A stretch of DNA of 6,437 nucleotides, taken from assembly GCA_937958295.1 (NCBI GenBank), contig CALFEY010000103.1, positions 1 through 6,437 on the forward strand, written 5' to 3'. The DNA is from an uncultured Pseudomonadota bacterium (GTDB lineage: Bacteria; Pseudomonadota; Gammaproteobacteria; Burkholderiales; Casimicrobiaceae). This document shows, in pieces, positions 1 through 5,416 of the stretch (positions are counted from its first letter, which is position 1; every line of letters begins with the position of its first letter). Below the pieces are notes generated by a model. That model was not told the origin of the DNA, made no database searches, and saw nothing but the letters and a program-made list of their open reading frames with translations. Position numbers and translations under genes: made by a program.

Positions 1-67
1 CGCCCGCGGCGCGAGCCGGTTCCTTCTTGCAGTAATCTTGCCGGCATCGCCTTTTCTCCGGCATGCC
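1..67. other. Upstream region of the racemase-like gene; no clear signals
   Basis: This stretch precedes the first gene and may include the end of, or spacer after, a gene outside the window. I see no Shine-Dalgarno-like AGGAG before the ATG at 68 and no convincing -35/-10 pair. CTTGC occurs twice, at 26-30 and 37-41, 11 bases apart, but it is too short to call an operator. A TTG at 38 is in frame with the first gene and could extend it by ten residues, which is considered under that gene. Confidence 0.4.
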
Positions 68-1150
68 ATGACCTCCGGCACCCTCATCCGCGAGCTGCGC
101 TGCTTTGCCGCGCGCTCTGTGCTCTCGCGCCCCATCGCCGATGCCACCCATGTGATCCCGGCGATCGAATTCGTCGTGGCCGAGATCGAGCTCGCCAACG
201 GCATCGTGGGGCAGTCGTATCTGCTTGCCTTCCATTACTCGCCGCACGCGATCCGCGGCGTGCTGCGCGATCTGGCTGCCTTTGCCGTGGGCCGCGATGC
301 CACCGCCACGCAGGCATTCATCCGCGACTGGAACCACGACACCGAATACTTCGGCCAGGAGGGCCTCCAGCGCTGGGCGCTGGGACTTGCCAATGTGGCG
401 ATGTGGGACGCCCACGCCCGCACCCTGGACGTGCCGGTGTGGCGGCTCCTTGGCGGTGAGGCCCGGCCCGTGCCGGTATACGGCAGCGGCGGCTGGCTGT
501 CGTACTCCGATGCCGAGCTGCTGGACGAGGTCCGGGGTTATGTGCAGCGCGGCTTTGCCGCGGTGAAGCTCAAGGTGGGCGCGCGGGAGGCGGGCCGCGA
601 CCTCGCCCGCATGCGGCTCGTGCGCGAAGCGGTCGGGCGGCACGTGCGCATCATGATCGATGCCAACCAGGGCTTGCGCGTGCCGGAGGCCCTGGACCTC
701 GCCCTCGCGGCGCGAGAGATCGGCATCGGCTGGTTCGAAGAGCCCATCGATCACCGCGACTTCGACGGTTATGCCTCGCTGCGCTCGCGCGCGGGCGTGG
801 CGCTCGCCATGGGTGAGCGCGAGTACGACCTCCTGCCGTTGCGCGAGCTCGTGGCGCGCAACGCGCTCGACCTGTGGCAGCCAGACCTCCTGCGGCTGGG
901 CAGCGTGGAGGCATGGCGCGAGTCGGCCGCCTACGCCGCGGCGTATTCGATCCCCGTGTTGCCTCACTACTACCGCGACTACGACGTGCCGCTGCTGTGT
1001 ACGGTGAGCAATGCCTACGGCGCCGAGTCCTTCGACTGGATCGATGCCATCGTGGACACGCCAATGCGCGTCGAGGGGGGCCTTGCCTATCCGCGCGAGA
1101 CGCCCGGCTGGGGCTTTCGCTTCAGGGCCGATGCGCTGACCTCGCTGTGA
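68..1150 (+). CDS. Mandelate racemase/muconate lactonizing enzyme family protein (enolase superfamily)
   Basis: Predicted cytosolic, Mg2+-dependent enzyme that removes the proton alpha to a carboxylate, giving racemisation or dehydration of a hydroxy acid. The 360 residues match the usual family length. An N-terminal capping domain (about 1-130) precedes a TIM barrel. The barrel carries K167-L-K169, metal ligands D198, E224 and E250, the D273/H300 dyad and E320. This full set defines the mandelate racemase subgroup, with bases on both faces of the active site. Y51 and S140 align with residues recalled near the mandelate racemase substrate site, while its Tyr54 is replaced by F55. The stretch around 135-143 (VPVYGSGGW) also resembles acid-sugar dehydratases such as talarate/galactarate dehydratase, so the substrate is open. 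I chose ATG at 68 over the in-frame TTG at 38 because the N-terminus then aligns with known members; no ribosome binding site decides it. The next gene starts 46 bases downstream, and no sugar-acid transporter or regulator lies in the window. Confidence 0.88.
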   Translation: MTSGTLIRELRCFAARSVLSRPIADATHVIPAIEFVVAEIELANGIVGQSYLLAFHYSPHAIRGVLRDLAAFAVGRDATATQAFIRDWNHDTEYFGQEGLQRWALGLANVAMWDAHARTLDVPVWRLLGGEARPVPVYGSGGWLSYSDAELLDEVRGYVQRGFAAVKLKVGAREAGRDLARMRLVREAVGRHVRIMIDANQGLRVPEALDLALAAREIGIGWFEEPIDHRDFDGYASLRSRAGVALAMGEREYDLLPLRELVARNALDLWQPDLLRLGSVEAWRESAAYAAAYSIPVLPHYYRDYDVPLLCTVSNAYGAESFDWIDAIVDTPMRVEGGLAYPRETPGWGFRFRADALTSL

Positions 1151-1162
1151 CCGTGTCCACGC

Positions 1163-1190
1163 CTGACTCGCGCCTGTGCCGCGGTAGACT
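1163..1190 (+). promoter_or_regulatory. Candidate sigma70-type promoter for the SDR gene (leaderless)
   Basis: CTGACT at 1163-1168 (four of six against TTGACA) is followed after 16 bases by TAGACT at 1185-1190 (four of six against TATAAT). The ATG at 1197 begins six bases after the -10 box, where transcription would be expected to start, so the message would have essentially no 5' leader. This fits the absence of any Shine-Dalgarno sequence before that ATG. It is inferred from spacing and consensus only; chance matches at this level are common. Confidence 0.4.
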
Positions 1191-1196
1191 GCGCCA

Positions 1197-1973
1197 ATGA
1201 GCTCCCCCAAGTATTTTGCGGTCGTGACTGGCGCCTCGCGTGGCATGGGCGCGGCCATCGCGCAGGCCCTCCTTGAAGGCGGGCATCGCGTGCTGTGCAT
1301 CTCGCGCAACGAGAGCGCGACACTCGCGCGCGTCGCGCAGGCGCACGGGGCATCGTGCGAGCAGTGGCAGGCCGACCTCGCGGATCCGGCAGCGGTGGCG
1401 CAACGTCTCGAATCCTGGCTGCAGGGCCAGGACGCCCGCGGCATCGCTCGAGCCGTCCTCGTGAACAACGCCGCCGCGATCGCGAGCCTCGTGCCGCTCG
1501 AGGCGTCCGAGCCGCAGGACCTCGCGCGCACGCTTCGCGTGGGCCTCGAGGCGCCCATGCTTCTCGCCGCTGCGTTCCTTCGCGGCACGGCGGCGTGGCC
1601 CGCGCGAGCCGCGGGCGAGTGCCGCGTGCTCAACATTTCCTCGGGCCTCGGACGCCGCGCGATGGCGAGCCAGGGCGCGTATTGCGCCGTGAAGGCGGGA
1701 CTCGATCACTTCACGCGCTCGCTCGCCCTGGAACAGGCGGGCGCGGTGCACCCGGTCCGGGTCGTGTCGCTCGCTCCGGGCGTAATCGATACCGACATGC
1801 AGGCGGAGATCCGCGCGGCCGATCCGGCGGCCTTCCCCGATCATGCGCGCTTCGTGCAACTGAAGGCTGCCGGACACCTCGATTCGCCCGCGGAGGCCGC
1901 GCGCAAGGTGCTGGCCTACCTCGACCGCGACGACTTCGGCGCCTCGCCAGTGGCCGACGTGCGCGATCCCTGA
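1197..1973 (+). CDS. Short-chain dehydrogenase/reductase, sepiapterin/benzil reductase-like
   Basis: Classical SDR of 258 residues, a soluble Rossmann-fold oxidoreductase that reduces a carbonyl or oxidises an alcohol with NAD(P)H. The cofactor motif TGASRGMG spans residues 11-18. R15 in the glycine loop and R37 after the second strand favour NADPH. NNAA at 90-93 is the structural motif after strand four. S149, Y162 and K166 form the catalytic triad with the normal 13-residue Ser-Tyr spacing, followed by the PGVIDTDM stretch typical of the family. The C-terminal part (an IRAADPAAFPDHARF-like segment, then LKAAGHLDSPAEAA) resembles the YueD benzil reductase and sepiapterin reductase-like branch, as recalled. 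The physiological substrate cannot be read from sequence. The start is ATG 1197, which places the glycine motif at the usual distance from the N-terminus. It lies 46 bases after the racemase-like gene and 10 bases before arfB. Confidence 0.9.
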   Translation: MSSPKYFAVVTGASRGMGAAIAQALLEGGHRVLCISRNESATLARVAQAHGASCEQWQADLADPAAVAQRLESWLQGQDARGIARAVLVNNAAAIASLVPLEASEPQDLARTLRVGLEAPMLLAAAFLRGTAAWPARAAGECRVLNISSGLGRRAMASQGAYCAVKAGLDHFTRSLALEQAGAVHPVRVVSLAPGVIDTDMQAEIRAADPAAFPDHARFVQLKAAGHLDSPAEAARKVLAYLDRDDFGASPVADVRDP

Positions 1974-1983
1974 TCGCGGCGCC

Positions 1984-2391
1984 GTGAGTGCATTGCCACA
2001 GGTGCCAGAGGCCGAGGTGGAGATCTCGGCGGTGCGGGCACAGGGGGCCGGCGGCCAGAACGTGAACAAGGTGTCCACGGCGGCGCACTTGCGCTTCGAC
2101 ATTCGTGCATCGTCGCTGCCGGACGCCGTGAAGGCCCGTCTCCTCGCGCACGCCGACCGCCGCATCTCCGCCGAAGGCGTGGTCGTGATCAAGGCGCAGC
2201 GCTATCGCAGCCTGGACGACAACCGCGCCGACGCGCTCTCGCGCCTGCAGGCGCTGGTGGACGAGGCCGCTGCACCGCGCATCGAGCGTCGCGCGACGCG
2301 CCCCACGCGAAGCTCGCAGCGGCGGCGGGTGGACAACAAGGTTTCGCGCGGCAAGATCAAGGCCGCGCGGCGGAAGCAGGACTTCGACTAA
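1984..2391 (+). CDS. arfB: Alternative ribosome-rescue factor ArfB (peptidyl-tRNA hydrolase, YaeJ)
   Basis: ArfB binds ribosomes stalled at the 3' end of a message without a stop codon and hydrolyses the peptidyl-tRNA. The 135-residue protein (Escherichia coli ArfB is about 140) has one release-factor-like catalytic domain. Its RAQGAGGQNVNKVST motif at 18-32 contains the GGQ tripeptide at 23-25 and is followed by HLRFDIRASSLP, close to the E. coli sequence. Residues 98-135 form a strongly basic tail (15 Arg or Lys in 38) that in the family enters the empty mRNA channel. This tail, and the lack of a codon-recognition domain, separate it from RF1 and RF2. The start is GTG at 1984; no ATG fits and no Shine-Dalgarno is visible. 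It begins 10 bases after the SDR stop, so it is probably co-transcribed and perhaps translated by reinitiation. No functional link to the upstream enzymes is expected. Confidence 0.95.
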   Translation: MSALPQVPEAEVEISAVRAQGAGGQNVNKVSTAAHLRFDIRASSLPDAVKARLLAHADRRISAEGVVVIKAQRYRSLDDNRADALSRLQALVDEAAAPRIERRATRPTRSSQRRRVDNKVSRGKIKAARRKQDFD

Positions 2392-2396
2392 GGCTG

Positions 2397-2426
2397 GGCC
2401 CAAGGCCCCGTCCCCGCGGGTGGGCC
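2397..2426. terminator. Weak inverted repeat between convergent genes arfB and proA
   Basis: GGCCCA at 2397-2402 pairs with TGGGCC at 2421-2426. The intervening 18 bases include the palindrome CCCGCGGG at 2413-2420. The position, inside the 36-base gap between two converging genes, suits a shared terminator. However, neither strand has a following run of T, so a Rho-independent terminator is not well supported. Confidence 0.25.
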
Positions 2427-2427
2427 G

Positions 2428-3720
2428 CTAGGTGCGCACCTGGCCCGTGCCCAGCACGATCCATTTCTGGCTCGTGAGGCCTTCGAGGCCCACGGGACCG
2501 CGGGCATGGAGCTTGTTGGTGGAGATGCCGATCTCCGCGCCCAGCCCGAATTCGAAGCCGTCGGCGAAGCGCGTGCTGGCGTTGACCATCACCGAGCTCG
2601 AATCGACCTCGCGCAGGAAGCGCATCGCGTTGGCGTGGTCGCGAGTGACGATGGCGTCGGTGTGCTGCGAGCCGTAGGTGGCGATGTGCGCCATGGCCTC
2701 GTCGAGCGAGGCCACCACGCGCACCGCGAGGATGGGGGCGAGGTATTCGGTGTACCAGTCGTCCTCGGTGGCGGCAGTCATGGCCGGGACGAGCCCGCGC
2801 GAGCGCTCGTCCCCCCGCAGCTCCACCCCCTTGTCGAGGTAGATCGTGGCGAGGGTGGGCAGCACGCGCGGGGCGATGTCGGCGTGCACGAGCAGCGTTT
2901 CCATCGTGTTGCACGGGGAGTAGCGTTGCGTCTTGGCGTTGTCGGCGATGCGCACCGCCATGTCGAGGTCGGCGCTGGCGTCGATGAACACGTGGCACAC
3001 GCCGTCGAGGTGCTTGATCACCGGCACCTTCGCCTCGCGCGTGATGCGCTCGATGAGGCTCTTGCCGCCGCGCGGCACGATCACGTCGACGTGCCGCTCG
3101 TCGGTGATGAGGTGGCCCACGGCCGCGCGATCGGCGGTGGCGATGACCTGCACGGCGAGCTCCGGCAGCCCGGCTTCGCGCAGGCCCTGGTGCACGCACG
3201 CGGCGATCGCGGCGTTGCTGCGCAATGCCTCCGATCCGCCGCGCAGGATGGTGGCATTGCCGGACTTGAGGCACAGCCCCGCGGCATCGGCGGTGACATT
3301 CGGTCGCGATTCGTAGATGATGCCCACCACGCCTAGCGGGACCCGCATCCGACCCACCTGGATGCCGCTCGGCCGGTAGCGCAGGTCGGTGATCTCCCCC
3401 ACGGGGTCGACCAGGGTGGCAATCTGCTCGAGACCCTCCGCCATCGCCTGCACCGTCTTCGCGGTGAGCGTGAGGCGATCGACGAACGCCGTATCGTGCC
3501 CCGCCTCGCGGGCGCGGGCGACGTCCTCGGCATTGGCCGCGAGCAGCGCCGGCTCGCCCAGGCGGATGGCGCTCGCCATCGCGCGCAATGCCCGGTCCTT
3601 GACGGCCGTGTCGGCCCGGGCGACGTCGCGGGCGGCGGCGCGTGCCGCCTCCCCCACGCGGCGCATGTAGGCGGCGACGTCGTCGACCTCGCCTAAGCCC
3701 GGGATGTTGAGATTGGTCAT
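2428..3720 (-). CDS. proA: Gamma-glutamyl phosphate reductase (glutamate-5-semialdehyde dehydrogenase)
   Basis: Second step of proline synthesis: NADPH-dependent reduction of gamma-glutamyl phosphate to glutamate-5-semialdehyde, in the cytosol. The protein is 430 residues (E. coli ProA is 417), with a slightly longer N-terminus. It has the aldehyde dehydrogenase fold. Family blocks include PLGVVGIIYESRPNVT (128-143), LKSGNATILRGG (151-162) and VPRGGKSLI (215-223). The catalytic cysteine is C270, in the block SPCNTMETLLVH. The C-terminal block GFEFGLGAEIGISTNKLHARG is also strongly conserved. ATG 3720 is the start; upstream sequence offers only a weak GACGGG as ribosome binding site. It starts 9 bases after the rpiA stop, so it is almost certainly co-transcribed with it. 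The partner kinase gene proB is not in the window. Confidence 0.97.
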   Translation of the reverse strand: MTNLNIPGLGEVDDVAAYMRRVGEAARAAARDVARADTAVKDRALRAMASAIRLGEPALLAANAEDVARAREAGHDTAFVDRLTLTAKTVQAMAEGLEQIATLVDPVGEITDLRYRPSGIQVGRMRVPLGVVGIIYESRPNVTADAAGLCLKSGNATILRGGSEALRSNAAIAACVHQGLREAGLPELAVQVIATADRAAVGHLITDERHVDVIVPRGGKSLIERITREAKVPVIKHLDGVCHVFIDASADLDMAVRIADNAKTQRYSPCNTMETLLVHADIAPRVLPTLATIYLDKGVELRGDERSRGLVPAMTAATEDDWYTEYLAPILAVRVVASLDEAMAHIATYGSQHTDAIVTRDHANAMRFLREVDSSSVMVNASTRFADGFEFGLGAEIGISTNKLHARGPVGLEGLTSQKWIVLGTGQVRT

Positions 3721-3729
3721 CCCGTCATT

Positions 3730-4395
3730 CTAGCGCGGCGGGGTCAGCGTCTGGACGCCCGTGTCGGTGCCCATGAGGATCACGTCGGCGCCGCGGTGGG
3801 CGAAAAGGCCCACGGTGACCACGCCCGCGATCTGGTTGATCCTCGTCTCGAGCGCCTGTGGATCCTCGATCACGAGGCCGTCGACATCGAGGATCAAGTT
3901 GCCGTTGTCGGTCGTGAAGCCCATGCGCCACGCCGGGCGGCCGCCCAGCTGCACGAGCTCGCGCGCGACGTAGCTGCGAGCCATCGGGATCACCTCCACC
4001 GGGAGCCCGAACTTGCCGAGGACGGGCACGAGCTTGGTGCGGTCCACGATGCACACGAACTTGCGGCCCACGGCGGCGACGATCTTCTCGCGAGTGAGGG
4101 CGCCGCCGCCGCCCTTGATCATGGCGCCCCACTGGGTGACCTCGTCGGCACCGTCGACATAGACCGGGACGTTGTCGACGTTGTTGAGCTCCTCCACCTC
4201 GATGCCGTAGCTCTTGAGCCGCGCGGTCGACTTCTCCGAGCTCGATACCGCGCCCTTGATGTCGTTTTTCATCTTCGCGAGCTCGTCGATGAAAAAGCTC
4301 GCGGTAGTGCCGGAACCCACGCCCACCCACGAGTCGGGCGTGACGTACTTGATGGCCGCGCGGGCCACGGCCTGCTTCTGCTCGTCCTGTGTCAT
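3730..4395 (-). CDS. rpiA: Ribose-5-phosphate isomerase A
   Basis: Interconverts ribose-5-phosphate and ribulose-5-phosphate in the non-oxidative pentose phosphate pathway, feeding nucleotide and aromatic precursor synthesis. The 221 residues match the family length (219 in E. coli). The N-terminal phosphate-binding stretch VGVGSGTTASFF spans 24-35, followed by SSSEKST (51-57). The DGADE motif gives D81 and D84, and KGGGGALTREK gives K94 and E103. These four active-site residues fall at exactly the recalled E. coli numbers, so the enzyme should be functional. ATG 4395 is preceded by a clear AGGAG that overlaps the stop codon of the DUF808 gene, which argues for translational coupling. The gap to the upstream gene is 10 bases and to proA downstream 9 bases. 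Confidence 0.97.
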   Translation of the reverse strand: MTQDEQKQAVARAAIKYVTPDSWVGVGSGTTASFFIDELAKMKNDIKGAVSSSEKSTARLKSYGIEVEELNNVDNVPVYVDGADEVTQWGAMIKGGGGALTREKIVAAVGRKFVCIVDRTKLVPVLGKFGLPVEVIPMARSYVARELVQLGGRPAWRMGFTTDNGNLILDVDGLVIEDPQALETRINQIAGVVTVGLFAHRGADVILMGTDTGVQTLTPPR

Positions 4396-4402
4396 GCGAG
4401 AT

Positions 4403-4407
4403 CTCCT
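4403..4407 (-). promoter_or_regulatory. Ribosome binding site of rpiA overlapping the DUF808 stop
   Basis: On the minus strand the sequence reads TAGGAG followed by seven bases and ATG. TAG is the stop codon of the DUF808 gene and AGGAG is the Shine-Dalgarno of rpiA. The overlap places terminating ribosomes directly on the next start site and supports ATG 4395 as the rpiA start. Confidence 0.8.
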
Positions 4408-5329
4408 AATGCGCGGCGGCGCGCGCGGGCCACAGCCTTTTCACCCCGCTCACCATGAGCAGGACGATGCCGCCGGCCACGATGCCCACGAGCGCGTTGC
4501 CCACCATGCCGGCGAGCACGCCCCAGGCGCCGCCGACCTGCGCGGCCAAGCCTTCGATGAAGTGGTGCAGCGGCCCGACGCCGTGCGCCAGGATGCCCCC
4601 GCCCACGAGGAACATGGCGGCGGTGCCGGCCACCGACAACGCCTTCATGAGCCACGGTGCCGTGCGCAGGATGAAAGCGCCGACGGCGCGCGCGGCAGCG
4701 TTGTCGCGAGTGGACAGGTACAGGCCCGCGTCGTCGAGCTTGACGATCCCGGCGACCAGGCCGTAGACCCCGACCGTCATCAGCACCGAGATGCCCACGA
4801 GCACGCCCACCTGCGTGCCGAAGGCCGCTTCGCTGACGGTGCCAAGCGCAATCACCACGATCTCCGCCGAGAGGATGAAGTCGGTGCGGATCGCCCCCTT
4901 GATCTTGATCTTCTCGAGCGCGACGAGATCGATGGCAGGGTCCACGAGAGCCTTGGCCAGCGCCTGCTGCTCGGCGGCCTCTTGCGCGGCGGAGTGGAGG
5001 AACTTGTGCGCGACCTTCTCGAAGCCCTCGTAACACAGGAAGGCGCCACCTACCATGAGGAGCGGCACGATGGCCCACGGGGCAAAGGCGGAAATGGCGA
5101 GCGCCGCCGGAACCAGGATCGCCTTGTTGATCGCCGAGCCCTTGGCCACCGCCCACACCACCGGCAGCTCGCGCTCGGCGCGCACCCCCGACACCTGCTG
5201 CGCATTGAGCGCGAGGTCGTCACCCAGCACGCCGGCCGTCTTCTTGGTGGCGAGCTTGGTCAAGACGGCGACATCGTCGAGAACGCTCGTGATGTCGTCC
5301 AGCAGTGCAATGAGCCCGATGCCAGCCAT
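4406..5329 (-). CDS. yedI: DUF808 family inner-membrane protein (YedI-like)
   Basis: Predicted polytopic inner-membrane protein of unknown function. Its 307 residues match E. coli YedI (about 305). Conserved blocks are LLDDITSVLDDVAVLTKLATKKTAGVLGDDLALNAQQVSG-like at residues 9-47, ELPVVWAVAKGS (54-65), KIKGAIRTDFILSAEIV (142-158) and APWLMKAL (224-231). Hydrophobic segments likely to cross the membrane lie near 68-99, 149-167, 173-197, 230-252 and 270-295. The acidic N-terminal blocks and the KIKGAIRTDF block look like the functional core, but no catalytic role is established. I chose ATG 5329 because it gives the family N-terminus; a GTG at 5359 would add ten unrelated residues. No Shine-Dalgarno precedes ATG 5329, but a TACAAT box lies six bases upstream. 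It is the first gene of a unit with rpiA and proA. Confidence 0.93.
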   Translation of the reverse strand: MAGIGLIALLDDITSVLDDVAVLTKLATKKTAGVLGDDLALNAQQVSGVRAERELPVVWAVAKGSAINKAILVPAALAISAFAPWAIVPLLMVGGAFLCYEGFEKVAHKFLHSAAQEAAEQQALAKALVDPAIDLVALEKIKIKGAIRTDFILSAEIVVIALGTVSEAAFGTQVGVLVGISVLMTVGVYGLVAGIVKLDDAGLYLSTRDNAAARAVGAFILRTAPWLMKALSVAGTAAMFLVGGGILAHGVGPLHHFIEGLAAQVGGAWGVLAGMVGNALVGIVAGGIVLLMVSGVKRLWPARAAAH

Positions 5330-5335
5330 CGGGCG

Positions 5336-5341
5336 ATTGTA
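5336..5341 (-). promoter_or_regulatory. Candidate -10 box of the DUF808-rpiA-proA unit (leaderless)
   Basis: The minus strand carries TACAAT (five of six against TATAAT), then six bases, then the ATG of the DUF808 gene. Transcription would be expected to start at or next to the ATG, giving a message with no leader, in line with the missing Shine-Dalgarno. No good -35 hexamer is present at 16-18 bases; that region is occupied by a GC-rich palindrome. The call is therefore based on the -10 box and the spacing. Confidence 0.5.
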
Positions 5342-5346
5342 ACCAA

Positions 5347-5366
5347 GCGCGGCGTGCACGCCGCGC
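5347..5366. repeat. Perfect 20-bp palindrome upstream of the DUF808 gene
   Basis: GCGCGGCGTGCACGCCGCGC is its own reverse complement over all 20 bases, and symmetry breaks on both sides. It covers the -35 region of the proposed DUF808 promoter. As RNA on the minus strand it would form a GC stem of about eight pairs with a TGCA loop, followed by TTGGTT, so it could instead assist termination after aceF. The sequence alone cannot separate an operator from a terminator role. Confidence 0.6.
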
Positions 5367-5368
5367 CA

Positions 5369-5395
5369 CGCCGCCGGGCGCGTTCCCGGACGGCG
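5369..5395 (-). terminator. Hairpin after aceF, candidate terminator
   Basis: Bases 5369-5378 (CGCCGCCGGG) pair with 5385-5395 (CCCGGACGGCG) as ten pairs with A5390 bulged and a six-base loop. It begins 22 bases past the aceF stop in the direction of transcription. No uridine run follows directly, but the 20-bp palindrome and TTGGTT come next. Together they may end the aceF transcript. Confidence 0.35.
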
Positions 5396-5416
5396 CTCCG
5401 GCGCGGGTCGTGCCCG

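Noticed and set aside
26..41. CTTGC direct repeats 11 bases apart as a regulator site
   Set aside because: Only five bases each, with no supporting promoter; this is within chance expectation.
38..67. TTG start extending the racemase-like protein by ten residues
   Set aside because: The extra residues align with nothing in the family, and the ATG at 68 gives a normal N-terminus.
1122..2192. 356-codon minus-strand frame opposite the SDR and arfB
   Set aside because: It covers two well-supported genes on the other strand, and its translation is Arg/Ala-rich without recognisable motifs.
2506..3336. 276-codon plus-strand frame opposite proA
   Set aside because: Antisense shadow of a confident proA; its composition is dominated by Val, His, Gly and Arg from codon complementarity.
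5330..5359. GTG start extending the DUF808 protein by ten residues
   Set aside because: It would run through the proposed -10 box and add residues absent from YedI; ATG 5329 fits the family length.
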